A stretch of 64,000 nucleotides of DNA, from the NCBI RefSeq assembly GCF_009914335.1, contig NZ_CP043925.1:2046001-2110000 (forward strand), read 5' to 3'. The DNA comes from Proteus columbae (GTDB lineage Bacteria; Pseudomonadota; Gammaproteobacteria; Enterobacterales; Enterobacteriaceae). Position 1 is the first letter of the stretch, and each line of letters opens with the position of its first letter. Position numbers and translations under genes: made by a program. Positions 47,304 to 58,100 of this stretch are shown here, piece after piece. The notes under the pieces were generated by a model. It was not told the DNA's origin. It was given only the letters and a program-made list of their open reading frames with translations, and made no database searches.

Positions 47304-47326
47304 GAAATGTTATATTATAACGTTTC
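47304..47326. promoter_or_regulatory. Zur box between znuA and znuC
   Basis: The 23-base site reads GAAATGTTATA, T, TATAACGTTTC. It matches the enterobacterial Zur consensus (GAAATGTTATANTATAACATTTC) at all but one defined position. It is centred between the divergent starts, so zinc-loaded Zur would repress both znuA(-mepM) and znuCB. Confidence 0.9.
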
Positions 47327-47350
47327 AATGATTCTGCAAGTGCTAATTTT

Positions 47351-48076
47351 ATGTCTGACTTGATTTGTTTAAAATCGGTTTGTGTTTCTTTTGGTGAAAG
47401 AGAAATTTTAAAAAATATCTCTTTTGATCTAAAAGCAGGCCGTATTCTTACTTTACTTGGCCCTAATGGTGCAGGTAAATCTACGGTTATCCGTTTAGTT
47501 CTTGGTTTATTAAATCCAACCTCAGGAAAAGTTGAGCGTCAAAACGCGCTACGAGTGGGCTATGTCCCACAAAAACTTTATCTTGATCCCACAATGCCAC
47601 TCACCGTTAAACGGTTTATGACACTAAAACCGGGTGTTCATGATAAAGATATTCTCCCTGCTTTAGAACGCGTTAATGCGGCTAAATTAATCGATCAACC
47701 TATGCAGAAACTTTCTGGTGGTGAGTCTCAACGTGTATTGTTAGCAAGAGCGTTGCTTAATCAGCCCCAACTTTTAGTTTTAGATGAACCCACTCAAGGT
47801 GTTGATGTTAATGGTCAATTAGCACTTTATGATTTAATTAATCAGCTTCGTCATGAATTAGGTTGTGCCATATTGATGGTTTCTCATGATCTTCATCTTG
47901 TGATGGCAAAAACAGACGAAGTCCTCTGTTTAAATGGTCATATTTGCTGTTCAGGTACACCTGACGTTGTTTCTTCTCACCCTGAATTTATTGCCATGTT
48001 TGGAAGCCGTGGTGCTGAGCAACTTGGTATTTATCGTCATCATCACCAGCATAGTAAGGAGTGTCGTCATGATTGA
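47351..48076 (+). CDS. znuC: Zinc ABC transporter ATP-binding protein
   Basis: This ATPase has 241 residues. The Walker A is [10 protein letters not shown], the signature is [15 protein letters not shown], the Walker B is [12 protein letters not shown], and the H-loop is MVSHDLHLV. The C-terminus is histidine-rich ([14 protein letters not shown]), as is usual in ZnuC. It overlaps znuB by 8 bases. Confidence 0.96.
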   Translation: MSDLICLKSVCVSFGEREILKNISFDLKAGRILTLLGPNGAGKSTVIRLVLGLLNPTSGKVERQNALRVGYVPQKLYLDPTMPLTVKRFMTLKPGVHDKDILPALERVNAAKLIDQPMQKLSGGESQRVLLARALLNQPQLLVLDEPTQGVDVNGQLALYDLINQLRHELGCAILMVSHDLHLVMAKTDEVLCLNGHICCSGTPDVVSSHPEFIAMFGSRGAEQLGIYRHHHQHSKECRHD

Positions 48077-48854
48077 GTTGCTGTTACCGGGTTGGATTGC
48101 CGGTATGCTCTTAGCAATGGCGGCGGGCCCTTTGGGCTCTTTTGTCGTTTGGCGTCGTATGTCTTATTTTGGTGATACTTTAGCTCACGCCTCACTACTT
48201 GGTGTTGCTTTTGGTTTGCTGTTTAACATCGAGCCTTTTTATGCTGTTATTGCAGTCACGCTTCTCCTCGCTATTTTGTTGGTCTGGTTAGAATTAAAAC
48301 CTCAGCTTTCTGTTGATACTCTTTTAGGGATCATGGCACACAGTGCGCTCTCTTTAGGGCTTGTGGTTGTTAGTTTAATGTCGAATGTGCGTGTTGATTT
48401 AATGGCTTATCTGTTTGGTGATTTGCTGTCTGTAAACTATCAAGACGTTATCAGCATTTTTATTGGTGTTGTGATTGTTTTATTTGTGATTATTCGATCA
48501 TGGCGCCCACTGCTTTCCATGACAATTAATCAAGATATGGCATTTGTTGATGGTGTGAATATTCAGCGAGAACGCTTAAAGCTAATGATGATCACCGCGT
48601 TAACCATTGGTTTAGCTATGAAGTTTGTCGGTGCGCTGATCATTACCTCTTTACTGATTATCCCTGCCGCAACGGCACGTCGTTTTGCTCGTTCTCCAGA
48701 ACAAATGGCTCTGATTGCAATCGCGGTTGGTATGTTAGCCATTACAGGCGGTTTAACCTTCTCAGCTTTCTATGATACTCCAGCTGGCCCGTCTGTAGTT
48801 TTAGCAACGAGTTGCCTATTTATCTTGAGTTTATTTGCACCTACTAAACAGTAA
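48069..48854 (+). CDS. znuB: Zinc ABC transporter permease
   Basis: This inner-membrane permease has 261 residues, the E. coli length, starting at ATG 48069 ([20 protein letters not shown]). The open frame extends upstream through znuC, but that part is a shadow. [20 protein letters not shown] is the conserved EAA-like region of ABC-3 permeases. A bidirectional terminator follows. Confidence 0.95.
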   Translation: MIELLLPGWIAGMLLAMAAGPLGSFVVWRRMSYFGDTLAHASLLGVAFGLLFNIEPFYAVIAVTLLLAILLVWLELKPQLSVDTLLGIMAHSALSLGLVVVSLMSNVRVDLMAYLFGDLLSVNYQDVISIFIGVVIVLFVIIRSWRPLLSMTINQDMAFVDGVNIQRERLKLMMITALTIGLAMKFVGALIITSLLIIPAATARRFARSPEQMALIAIAVGMLAITGGLTFSAFYDTPAGPSVVLATSCLFILSLFAPTKQ

Positions 48855-48880
48855 AATAACAAATTAAGTTTGGATAAAAA

Positions 48881-48917
48881 AATACCCCTCGTTGTTAATT
48901 ATTTCACCGAGGGGTAT
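48881..48917. terminator. Bidirectional terminator between znuB and ruvB
   Basis: AATACCCCTCG and CGAGGGGTATT form an 11-bp perfect stem with runs of T on both strands, between the convergent genes. Confidence 0.9.
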
Positions 48918-48948
48918 TTTTTATCTATTTTCTAATGATGATAAGAAA

Positions 48949-49956
48949 TTAATCTTCCATAATTCGATTAAAATGACGGTAGGCATGATTAGTGGCAACA
49001 CGGCCTCGTGGTGTGCGCTGAATAAAACCTTGCTGAATCAAATAAGGCTCTAATACATCTTCTATAGTTTCACGCTCTTCACCAATAGCTGCCGCAAGGT
49101 TATCTAATCCTACGGGGCCACCCATAAATTTATCAATGATGGCAAAAAGGAGTTTACGATCTAAATAATCAAAGCCTGCCGCATCCACATTCAACATATC
49201 AAGCGCTTTAGAAGCAATCTCTTCATCAATGGCACCATTGCCCTTTACTTGGGCAAAGTCTCTTACACGACGTAATAATCGGTTAGTAATACGCGGTGTG
49301 CCTCGCGAACGCATAGCAATTTGACGAGCACCTTCATCTGTCATCTCTAGTCCCATAAAACTGGCACTACGAGAAACAATGTGTTGAAGATCGTCAACAT
49401 TATAAAACTCAAGACGCTGAACAATACCAAAACGGTCACGCAATGGAGATGTTAAAGAGCCCGCTCTTGTTGTTGCACCCACTAAAGTAAATGGAGGTAG
49501 GTCAATTTTAATTGAACGAGCCGCAGGCCCTTCACCAATCATGATATCAAGTTGATAATCTTCCATTGCTGGATAAAGAATTTCTTCAACAACGGGTGAA
49601 AGACGATGAATTTCATCAATGAATAATACGTCGTGAGGCTCAAGATTAGTTAGCATTGCAGCTAGATCACCCGCTTTTTCAAGCACAGGACCTGATGTCG
49701 TGCGTAAATTAACCCCCATTTCATTAGCAATGATATTTGCCAATGTGGTTTTACCTAATCCAGGAGGTCCAAAGATAAGCAAATGATCGAGCGCATCATG
49801 ACGCAATTTAGCCGCCTGAATAAAAATCTCCATTTGTTCACGAACTTGCGGTTGCCCAACATATTCGGCAAGAGATTTAGGACGTATCGCCCTATCAATA
49901 ATTTCTTCTTCAGGTTGTTGAATTTCTGCTGAAATCAGGCGATCTGCTTCAATCAC
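48949..49956 (-). CDS. ruvB: Holliday junction branch-migration ATPase RuvB
   Basis: This AAA+ motor has 335 residues. The Walker A is [12 protein letters not shown], the Walker B is [11 protein letters not shown], and sensor 1 is [11 protein letters not shown] with the arginine finger in LRDRFG. The C-terminal winged helix ends [16 protein letters not shown]. It drives branch migration on RuvA-bound junctions. It follows ruvA by 12 bases. Confidence 0.97.
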   Translation of the reverse strand: MIEADRLISAEIQQPEEEIIDRAIRPKSLAEYVGQPQVREQMEIFIQAAKLRHDALDHLLIFGPPGLGKTTLANIIANEMGVNLRTTSGPVLEKAGDLAAMLTNLEPHDVLFIDEIHRLSPVVEEILYPAMEDYQLDIMIGEGPAARSIKIDLPPFTLVGATTRAGSLTSPLRDRFGIVQRLEFYNVDDLQHIVSRSASFMGLEMTDEGARQIAMRSRGTPRITNRLLRRVRDFAQVKGNGAIDEEIASKALDMLNVDAAGFDYLDRKLLFAIIDKFMGGPVGLDNLAAAIGEERETIEDVLEPYLIQQGFIQRTPRGRVATNHAYRHFNRIMED

Positions 49957-49968
49957 AATGTGTTACTC

Positions 49969-50589
49969 CTAAATAGCCGCGCGCAACGCTTCTTTGATAA
50001 GCGTCTCGCTATCTGTACCCAGTTTTGCCACTTTGCTGATCATTTTTGCAGCTTCTTGTGGTTTATAGCCTAATGCGATTAATGCGGCAGAGGCTTCGGC
50101 TTCAATATCTGCCGCTTTTGGTGCTTTAGGTGAAGTACTTTCTGGTAATTCGATATCACTATTTTCGAATAAGTCACCATTAAGACCTTTAAAGCGATCT
50201 TTCATTTCAACAACTAAACGCTCAGCTGTTTTCTTACCTACACCCGGTAATTTCACTAGTGAAGTGATAGATTCATTTTCAATCGCGGTGACAAATTGGC
50301 GAGCAGACATGCCAGATAGAATGGCTAATGCGAGTTTAGGCCCTACACCATTCACTTTAATTAATTCACGAAAGAGTGCGCGCTCTTGTTTTTGGTTAAA
50401 ACCATAAAGTAATTGAGCATCTTCACGTACGATAAATTGCGTGTAGATAATGGCTTCTTGACCAATATCAGGCAATTCATAAAAACAGGTCATTGGCATA
50501 TTGATTTCATAACCCACACCATTACCTGCCTCGATCAGCACCACTGGTGGCTGTTTTTCAAGAATAATTCCTCTGATACGACCTATCAC
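49969..50589 (-). CDS. ruvA: Holliday junction binding protein RuvA
   Basis: This tetrameric junction-binding protein has 206 residues. It opens [20 protein letters not shown]. The acidic-pin and helix-hairpin-helix region includes [18 protein letters not shown] and [19 protein letters not shown]. The C-terminal domain III contacts RuvB. An SOS box lies about 50 bases upstream. Confidence 0.96.
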   Translation of the reverse strand: MIGRIRGIILEKQPPVVLIEAGNGVGYEINMPMTCFYELPDIGQEAIIYTQFIVREDAQLLYGFNQKQERALFRELIKVNGVGPKLALAILSGMSARQFVTAIENESITSLVKLPGVGKKTAERLVVEMKDRFKGLNGDLFENSDIELPESTSPKAPKAADIEAEASAALIALGYKPQEAAKMISKVAKLGTDSETLIKEALRAAI

Positions 50590-50639
50590 CCTAACGCCTC
50601 CGCAAATATAATTACGTCAAGTTTATAACATAAAAAAAG

Positions 50640-50655
50640 CTGGACGTATATCCAG
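50640..50655. promoter_or_regulatory. LexA (SOS) box of ruvAB, overlapping the ruvC terminator hairpin
   Basis: CTGGATATACGTCCAG on the minus strand fits CTG-N10-CAG and 12 of 16 positions of the LexA consensus. It resembles the ruvA SOS box of E. coli as I recall it. The same symmetry forms a stem followed by AGCTTTTTTT on the minus strand, 37 bases after the ruvC stop, so the element probably also terminates ruvC transcription. Confidence 0.8.
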
Positions 50656-50692
50656 CCTGTAAAAAACCAAAGACATTTACCAAGATAACAAC

Positions 50693-51214
50693 TTATCTTA
50701 ACCGACCTCGCGTTAACACTAATCGAGGATCGCCCACACGTAATAAATTTTGGTTAAAATGACAATGCGTGATAGCAATCGCCAAGGCATCAGCAGCATC
50801 TGATTGCGGTGCCGCAGATAGTTTTAGTATTGAGCGCACCATATGTTGTACTTGGCTTTTTTCAGCGGCACCCGTACCCACAACGGTTTGTTTAACTTGG
50901 CGAGCTGCATATTCAAAAACAGGTAAATCATTGTTTACTGCTGCGAGTATTGCAACACCTCGCGCTTGCCCCAGTTTTAATGCAGAGTCAGCATTTTTAG
51001 CCATAAACACTTGTTCAACGGCAAACACATCCGGCGAAAATTGAGTAATAATTTCGCTAACACCAGCATAAATGCGCTTAAGTCGATTGGGGAGATCGGG
51101 AACTTGTGTACGAATACAACCGCTTCCCAAATAGATAAGTTGACGCCCTTGCTGTCGAATTACGCCATAGCCTGTAACACGCGAACCAGGGTCTATACCT
51201 AGAATGATAGCCAT
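50693..51214 (-). CDS. ruvC: Crossover junction endodeoxyribonuclease RuvC
   Basis: This Holliday junction resolvase has 173 residues, starting at ATG 51214 ([20 protein letters not shown]) behind AGGA; the longer frame to 51289 is not used in the family. The catalytic acids are in [18 protein letters not shown], and [16 protein letters not shown]. It follows yebC, as in E. coli. Confidence 0.96.
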   Translation of the reverse strand: MAIILGIDPGSRVTGYGVIRQQGRQLIYLGSGCIRTQVPDLPNRLKRIYAGVSEIITQFSPDVFAVEQVFMAKNADSALKLGQARGVAILAAVNNDLPVFEYAARQVKQTVVGTGAAEKSQVQHMVRSILKLSAAPQSDAADALAIAITHCHFNQNLLRVGDPRLVLTRGRLR

Positions 51215-51338
51215 ATCAATTCCTGTTGCCGATATGGTCGATGGCGAGAGAAAAGAGCAAAAAAATCTGCTCTGCTCTTCTCTTCGCACTTTTAATAACA
51301 GCGTTAAACACCGTTATTTTCGATAATCGTTAGAACGA

Positions 51339-52094
51339 TTACAGGATATCTTCCAGTTGTTTTGCAACTTCGTCTGAGATATCACCGTTGTGATATACTT
51401 CTTGCACGTCATCACTGTCTTCTAACATATCGATAAGACGCATTAACTTTGGTGCTGTTTCAATATCTAATTCAGCTTTAGTCGATGGGATCATTGAAAC
51501 TTCTGCTGATTCAGCAACAAAACCTGCTGCATCCATTGCATCTTTTACTTCACCAAAAGATTCTGGTGTGGTGTAAACATCAATAGCGCCATCATCAAAG
51601 GTTTCAACGTCGTCAGCACCTGCTTCTAACGCAGCTTCCATAACGGCATCTTCATCAACACCTGGTGCGTATGAAATTACACCTTTTTTGGTAAACAGAT
51701 AAGATACAGAACCATCAGTTCCTAAGTTACCACCTGTTTTGGTAAATGCATGGCGAACATCGGAAACAGTACGGTTACGATTATCACTTAAGCATTCAAC
51801 CATCACAGCAGTGCCTGCTGGGCCATAGCCTTCATAAATGATGGTTTCCATATTATCGTTTTCATCATTACCCACACCACGTGCAATTGCACGATTTAAG
51901 GTGTCACGAGTCATGTTGTTCGATAATGCTTTATCAACTGCCGCACGTAAACGCGGGTTAGTTGCAGGATCACCACCACCTAAACGTGCTGCTGTAACTA
52001 GTTCACGGATGATTTTAGTGAAAATTTTACCGCGTTTCGCATCTTGCGCTGCTTTACGGTGTTTTGTATTGGCCCATTTACTATGACCTGCCAT
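51339..52094 (-). CDS. yebC: YebC family protein (TACO1-like)
   Basis: This cytosolic protein has 251 residues and opens [20 protein letters not shown], typical of the family. [18 protein letters not shown] and [20 protein letters not shown] are conserved. It was long annotated as a transcriptional regulator; recent work on family members points to helping ribosomes through difficult sequences. It lies 27 bases after nudB in the aspS-nudB-yebC-ruvC run. Confidence 0.95.
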   Translation of the reverse strand: MAGHSKWANTKHRKAAQDAKRGKIFTKIIRELVTAARLGGGDPATNPRLRAAVDKALSNNMTRDTLNRAIARGVGNDENDNMETIIYEGYGPAGTAVMVECLSDNRNRTVSDVRHAFTKTGGNLGTDGSVSYLFTKKGVISYAPGVDEDAVMEAALEAGADDVETFDDGAIDVYTTPESFGEVKDAMDAAGFVAESAEVSMIPSTKAELDIETAPKLMRLIDMLEDSDDVQEVYHNGDISDEVAKQLEDIL

Positions 52095-52121
52095 GAAATA
52101 TCTCCAAACGTGGTCTAATCA

Positions 52122-52559
52122 TTAAATAACAAATTCTTCAATCGCTTGCTGATTACTGGTGGATTTTGTTAATTTTGCCGCCAGTGACGCGTCTAACCAT
52201 TGGTATTGCGAATGCTCAGTTAGCACAATATCTCGCTCTGCGGGCAGTGCTAACGTAAACCAATGTTCCTGACAGTGAGTAACACCTGGTGCATAACGAT
52301 GCCGAAAATGTGCAAAAATTTCAAAAAGAATTGAGCGATGGCAATCCACCAGCTCAAGATTTTCTTTTATGATATCAATTCCAACTTCTTCTTGCACTTC
52401 GCGCAACGCCGTTTGAAAAGGCGTTTCACCCTCTTCTAAACTGCCAGTCACAGATTGCCAGAAATCAGGATCATCTCGACGCTTTAGCATAAGCACCCGT
52501 TTGGTCTTTTTTGCATAAATAACAACTAAAACGGATATCGGGCGCTTATATTTCATCAT
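52122..52559 (-). CDS. nudB: Dihydroneopterin triphosphate diphosphatase
   Basis: This NUDIX enzyme has 145 residues. The NUDIX box is GSLEEGETPFQTALREVQEEVGI with all key glutamates. PISVLVVIYAKKTKRVLMLK, RRDDPDFWQSVTG and the late EHSQYQWLD match NudB, which takes pyrophosphate from dihydroneopterin triphosphate in folate synthesis. Its ATG directly follows the aspS stop (TAAATG), so the two are translationally coupled. Confidence 0.94.
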   Translation of the reverse strand: MMKYKRPISVLVVIYAKKTKRVLMLKRRDDPDFWQSVTGSLEEGETPFQTALREVQEEVGIDIIKENLELVDCHRSILFEIFAHFRHRYAPGVTHCQEHWFTLALPAERDIVLTEHSQYQWLDASLAAKLTKSTSNQQAIEEFVI

Positions 52560-54344
52560 TTACTCTTTATCTTCGCTAACTTCTTTTTGAGTGACTGCAA
52601 TCGCTAACTCTTTTAAAGAATCTTCATTAGCAAAGCTTGGTGCATTAGTCATTAAACACGCAGCGGCTGTTGTTTTAGGGAAAGCAATAACATCACGGAT
52701 GTTATCAGTACCTGTTAACAACATCACTAAACGGTCTAAACCAAATGCTAAACCTGCATGTGGTGGAGTACCAAATTTAAGTGCATCTAATAAGAAACCA
52801 AATTTCTCTTGTTGCTCATTCGGTGTAATACCTAAAATGCTAAATACCGCTTGCTGCATTTCATTACGGTGAATACGCACTGAACCGCCACCCACTTCAT
52901 AACCATTAATCACCATATCATAAGCATTTGCCACAGCACCTACTGGATGTGCAGTCAATTCAGCTGGTGATAAGTCTTTTGGTGAAGTAAATGGATGGTG
53001 CATCGCACTTAAGCTACCGGTTTCTTCATCTTCTTCAAACATTGGGAAGTCGATGACCCACAATGGTTTCCATGCATTTAAATCAGTCAGTTCAAGATCA
53101 CGACCGACTTTTAGACGCAGAGCGCCCATCGCATCACTCATTGTGCCTTTACGCCCCGCGCCAAAGAAGATTAAATCGCCATCTGTTGCGCCTGTTGTTT
53201 CCAAAATAGCATTAACAACATCGTTAGTCAGGAATTTAGCGATAGGGCTTTGTACACCTTCAATGCCTTTCGCGCTTTCGTTGACTTTCATCCACGCAAG
53301 ACCTTTAGCGCCGTAAATACCAACAAACTGTGTATATTCGTCAATATTTTTACGGGTTAATGCTGCACCACCCGGTACACGCAATGCGATAACACGACAT
53401 TTTTCATCGTTGGCAGCTTGTGCAAATACGCTAAACTCAACATCTTTGACTAAATCAGCGATGTCTTTAAGTTCCATTGGGTTACGTAAATCTGGTTTGT
53501 CTGAACCATAACGACGCATTGCTTCAGCAAAAGTCATTACTGGGAACGCACCTAAATCGACATTAAGAATATCTAACCATAATGCATGGATCATACGCTC
53601 CATCACTTCGCGCACTTGATCTGCACTCATGAAAGAGGTTTCAACATCGATCTGGGTAAATTCAGGCTGACGGTCAGCACGTAAGTCTTCATCGCGGAAG
53701 CATTTTACGATTTGATAGTAACGATCAAAGCCAGACATCATTAACAGCTGTTTAAAAAGCTGTGGTGATTGTGGTAATGCGTAGAATTTACCTTTATGTA
53801 CACGACTTGGCACTAAATAGTCACGCGCACCTTCAGGTGTCGCTTTAGTCAGCATAGGGGTTTCAACATCAAGGAAACCTTCACCATCCATAAAACGGCG
53901 AACAAAGCTTGTGATTTTAGCACGGGTTTTTAAGCGATCTGACATTTCAGGGCGACGCAGGTCTAAATAACGATATGTTAAACGACGCTCTTCGGTATTT
54001 GTTTGATTGCTATCTAACGGTAATGGCTCTGAACGGTTAAAAATAGACAGAGATTCTGCCGCTAACTCAATTTCACCTGTTGCCATATTTTTATTAACTT
54101 GGCTATCAGGACGAGCGCGTACTGTTCCTGTGACTTGAATACAAAATTCATTACGCAGTTCTGAAGCCTGAGAAAATGCCTCTTTCTGCTCTGGGTCAAA
54201 GAAGACTTGAACAATACCTTCGCGATCTCGCATATCAATAAAGATAAGTCCACCTAAGTCACGGCGACGGTTAACCCAACCACAAAGAGTCACTTTTTGG
54301 CCCACATGGGCGCTATTCAACTGCCCACAATAATTAGTACGCAT
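52560..54344 (-). CDS. aspS: Aspartyl-tRNA synthetase
   Basis: This class IIb synthetase has 594 residues. It contains an N-terminal OB anticodon-binding domain ([20 protein letters not shown]), motif 2 in [20 protein letters not shown], the bacterial GAD insertion domain, and motif 3 in [13 protein letters not shown]. It charges tRNA-Asp. It is first in the run aspS-nudB-yebC-ruvC. Confidence 0.97.
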   Translation of the reverse strand: MRTNYCGQLNSAHVGQKVTLCGWVNRRRDLGGLIFIDMRDREGIVQVFFDPEQKEAFSQASELRNEFCIQVTGTVRARPDSQVNKNMATGEIELAAESLSIFNRSEPLPLDSNQTNTEERRLTYRYLDLRRPEMSDRLKTRAKITSFVRRFMDGEGFLDVETPMLTKATPEGARDYLVPSRVHKGKFYALPQSPQLFKQLLMMSGFDRYYQIVKCFRDEDLRADRQPEFTQIDVETSFMSADQVREVMERMIHALWLDILNVDLGAFPVMTFAEAMRRYGSDKPDLRNPMELKDIADLVKDVEFSVFAQAANDEKCRVIALRVPGGAALTRKNIDEYTQFVGIYGAKGLAWMKVNESAKGIEGVQSPIAKFLTNDVVNAILETTGATDGDLIFFGAGRKGTMSDAMGALRLKVGRDLELTDLNAWKPLWVIDFPMFEEDEETGSLSAMHHPFTSPKDLSPAELTAHPVGAVANAYDMVINGYEVGGGSVRIHRNEMQQAVFSILGITPNEQQEKFGFLLDALKFGTPPHAGLAFGLDRLVMLLTGTDNIRDVIAFPKTTAAACLMTNAPSFANEDSLKELAIAVTQKEVSEDKE

Positions 54345-54610
54345 ACAATATCCTTTTACTCAGCTTGTTGTGCTTTCTGCTGCGGAAATTTTGGCAATAG
54401 TCTTTTTCGAGTAGTGTCAAAAAAAAGGCAGACATTATAACGAAAATTCTTCCTGGAGATAAGAGTATAGACCTAGTTTATATGATACATCTTTTCAAGG
54501 ATTTGCTAATCCCCAAACAATTAATTAATAATAATTATTTATAGCGACAGAAGTCGCTTTGAGGTTTATCATTAAATTCGCCGTTTTTTGGCTTTGGCAA
54601 TGGAGAAAAG

Positions 54611-55009
54611 ATGGTTAGCTCGCTTTACATCGTACTGGGCGCACTATTATTGATTAAATTGTCCCTCAATGTCGTAAAACTCAGAACACAATATCGGGTT
54701 GCTTATGGCGATGGTGGCTTTTATGAATTACAAACAGCCATCCGTGTTCACGGCAATGCGGTAGAATATATTCCGATTTCCATGATCTTATTACTGGTCA
54801 TGGAAATGAATGGTGCTTTTGTTTGGATGGTGCACATCTGTGGCTCAATTTTAATCGCAGGTCGCTTTTTACACTCTTATGGATTAAAACACCGTGAACT
54901 TCGCTGGCGCCGTTCAGGTATGGCAGCCACTTATTTATCGATGGCATTGATGATCATTGCTAATATTTATTTCCTTCCTTGGATACAAATCTTTTCCTTT
55001 TATTACTAA
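54611..55009 (+). CDS. yecN: MAPEG-family membrane protein YecN
   Basis: This protein has 132 residues and about four membrane helices. YRVAYGDGGFYELQTAIRVH-GNAVEYIPISM is the MAPEG signature. Eicosanoid/glutathione-metabolism enzymes share the fold, but the bacterial YecN role is unknown. The ribosome site is TGGAGAAAAG. It stands alone upstream of cmoA. Confidence 0.9.
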   Translation: MVSSLYIVLGALLLIKLSLNVVKLRTQYRVAYGDGGFYELQTAIRVHGNAVEYIPISMILLLVMEMNGAFVWMVHICGSILIAGRFLHSYGLKHRELRWRRSGMAATYLSMALMIIANIYFLPWIQIFSFYY

Positions 55010-55139
55010 GTCCTCGCGGGAATAACATGATCATCCATGATCAAAACCGACATCCTTGCTGTTGTGTCTAATAACGGCAAGGTATCAAAAAGGTTTATTT
55101 ATTTTTTCCAATTTCTTTCTAAATAATGCAACTTTGTGA

Positions 55140-55948
<809 letters not shown>

Positions 55949-55949
<1 letters not shown>

Positions 55950-56923
55950 TGATTAATTTTGGCTCGTTTTATCAACTTATTGCGCAAGATGAGCGCTTAT
56001 TTCATTGGTTAGATACATTACCGGCTCAATTATCAGAATGGCGATCAAATGCGTTACACGGTCACTTTTCTTCTTGGGAAAGAATGCTCGATGGTTTGCC
56101 AGAAATTACGCCTACTGAGATTGATTTGAAAAATGGTGTGATAGCTCAACACACTCCAGCATTAAGTGCTGGCGAGCAACTAGGATTAAGTAACGTTTTA
56201 AAAAATTTAATGCCGTGGCGTAAAGGTCCATTTTCACTTTATGGCGTCAATATCGATACAGAATGGCGCTCTGATTGGAAATGGGATCGTGTTTTACCCC
56301 ATCTTTCACCGCTTGAAGGCCGTTTAGTATTAGATGTTGGTTGTGGCAGTGGCTATCATATGTGGCGGATGTTAGGTGAAGGCGCAGAATTTGTTGTAGG
56401 GATCGATCCTACTCAACTTTTCTTATGCCAATTTGAAGCTGTCAGAAAATTATTAGGTAATGACCAACGCGCACATTTAATTCCTGTTGGTATTGAGCAA
56501 ATGCCAGAATTAAATGCCTTCGATACTGTATTCTCAATGGGTGTACTTTATCATCGCCGTTCACCACTTGATCATTTATGGCAATTAAAAAACCAATTAG
56601 TTTCTGGTGGCGAATTAGTGTTAGAAAGCCTTGTTGTTGATGGTGATGAATTTCAATGCCTGATCCCTGGTGAGCGTTATGCACAAATGCGTAACGTGTA
56701 CTTTATTCCATCTGCAAAAATGCTAAAGGTTTGGCTAGAAAAATGTGGTTTTAAAGATGTGCGTATTGTTGATGAAAATACGACATCACTTGATGAGCAA
56801 CGTAAAACAGATTGGATGGTAACAGATTCATTAGATGCTTTTTTAGATGCTGATGATAAAACAAAAACTGTTGAAGGTTATCCCGCACCAAAACGTGCCA
56901 TATTAATTGCCACTAAGCCTTAA
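55949..56923 (+). CDS. cmoB: tRNA U34 carboxymethyltransferase
   Basis: This enzyme has 324 residues (E. coli 323). It transfers the carboxymethyl group of carboxy-SAM to 5-hydroxyuridine 34, giving cmo5U in tRNAs that read four-fold codon boxes. The SAM site is [29 protein letters not shown] and [20 protein letters not shown] are conserved. It is translationally coupled to cmoA. Confidence 0.96.
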
Positions 56924-57049
56924 TTTTTTATCTAAATTTAAAGGGGTATCAAGTTATTAAATATCCCTTTCTTTCATAATATTCATCTTGTTTTTTATTA
57001 AAGACACTTTATACGCCCCTTATTTGCAGATGAACGATTAAAGAAAATT

Positions 57050-57865
57050 ATGGCAAAGACACCAAAGAGCAAAGTTGCTACCCAAAAGGAAATAACACAA
57101 AAAAAACAACACGCTCTTTTGCAAAAAAATAAGCGTCAGCAATATGATGATCCTATTTTTTCGTCCTTTATAGAAACCACATCAGCAAAACGCCCTCCAC
57201 TAACGCCATTACAACAAGGGGTACAACTCTTTTTTTCATTATTTGACTATGCCACACAGCTTTTATATATCGCTTTTATTATTACCGTTTGGTGGTTTCC
57301 TGAACATTTCTCAGTTCAAACAATTTATAATCTAACCGTTTTATTTTTATTTGAATTTATTCTCGTGCATTCAGGTGTTTTTATGGCTGCATTTGCTCGT
57401 ACTAAGCTTGTTTTTGCTCTTATTCCTTTTTATGGGATATTCGCTCTTATTATCAATAGTATGATTATGGGTGATGAAAACCTGATTATTTGGCTTTATG
57501 CTGTAATTGTTGCTAATCGAATTATCAGTGGTTATCAAGTGAAAACTAAAGAAGAAATGGGAAAGAATTTATTCTATTCTGCACTATTAGTTTTAAATTT
57601 TATGCTGTGCCTTTTTTCTGTCATGATTTTTAAGTTTCTAGTCCCTTACGGTGGATTAACGCCCCAATATTTAAATGAAATTAACTATCTCTATTTAATT
57701 CCACAGCACAGCGATTATTTTAATGTTCCACATATTGGTATGGCTTACGGCACATTATTCTACGGTATTCCTTTAGCTTGCATTGCCTATATTAATATAT
57801 CATCGATTTATAAACGTATAATGTTTAGAATAAAAGCACATAAAATAAGAACCACACAAAGATAA
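57050..57865 (+). CDS. Unrecognised polytopic membrane protein
   Basis: This protein has 271 residues. The first ~55 residues are polar, rich in Lys and Gln and probably cytoplasmic. Six hydrophobic segments follow: LLYIAFIITVWWF, LTVLFLFEFILVHSGVFM, LVFALIPFYGIFALIINSMI, LIIWLYAVIVANRII, LFYSALLVLNFMLCLFSVMI, and YGTLFYGIPLACIAYI. No motif I know is present. E. coli has no counterpart at this place between cmoB and cutC. The start ATG 57050 has only a weak ribosome site. It has its own gaps on both sides and no clear partner. The function cannot be stated. Confidence 0.75.
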   Translation: MAKTPKSKVATQKEITQKKQHALLQKNKRQQYDDPIFSSFIETTSAKRPPLTPLQQGVQLFFSLFDYATQLLYIAFIITVWWFPEHFSVQTIYNLTVLFLFEFILVHSGVFMAAFARTKLVFALIPFYGIFALIINSMIMGDENLIIWLYAVIVANRIISGYQVKTKEEMGKNLFYSALLVLNFMLCLFSVMIFKFLVPYGGLTPQYLNEINYLYLIPQHSDYFNVPHIGMAYGTLFYGIPLACIAYINISSIYKRIMFRIKAHKIRTTQR

Positions 57866-57897
57866 CCTTATTCGGCGCTTGTTGTTTATCTTTATTC

Positions 57898-57942
57898 ATG
57901 TTTAAATACGCGCGTTATCACTCCAATTATTTCTCTTTTTAA
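57898..57942 (+). CDS. Possible 14-codon leader peptide ahead of the ABC-F gene
   Basis: ATG 57898 opens MFKYARYHSNYFSF and stops at TAA 57940-57942, 30 bases before the first arm of the leader hairpins. It lacks a clear ribosome site, so translation is uncertain. The position is what an attenuator leader peptide would need. Random sequence of this length is often open. Confidence 0.2.
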   Translation: MFKYARYHSNYFSF

Positions 57943-57971
57943 GAAGGCACTTCCCTACGATGAACTAAATT

Positions 57972-58075
57972 CTGCCAGAAAATTATTTCAAATACCTTTT
58001 CGGTATTCATTTTCTGTTACTGGCAGACAATAATTTATTTCGTCGCATCTAGAAAAAAGATCTCGGCTGTCTGCC
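57972..58075 (+). promoter_or_regulatory. Attenuator-like leader with mutually exclusive hairpins
   Basis: Segment 1 (CTGCCAG, 57972-57978) pairs with segment 2 (CTGGCAG, 58020-58026), with inner AATACC/GGTATT pairing. Segment 2 extended (GGCAGACA, 58022-58029) also pairs perfectly with segment 3 (TGTCTGCC, 58068-58075). The two stems cannot coexist. Segment 3 ends 13 bases before AGGAGG at 58089, so the choice of stem could control access to the ribosome site or elongation into the ABC-F gene. Confidence 0.5.
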
Positions 58076-58100
58076 ACCTATTTCTCTTAGGAGGTCGATG

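Noticed and set aside
47934-48854. Longer ZnuB of 306 residues
   Set aside because: The upstream part lies within znuC in another frame; ATG 48069 gives the family length and the usual overlap.
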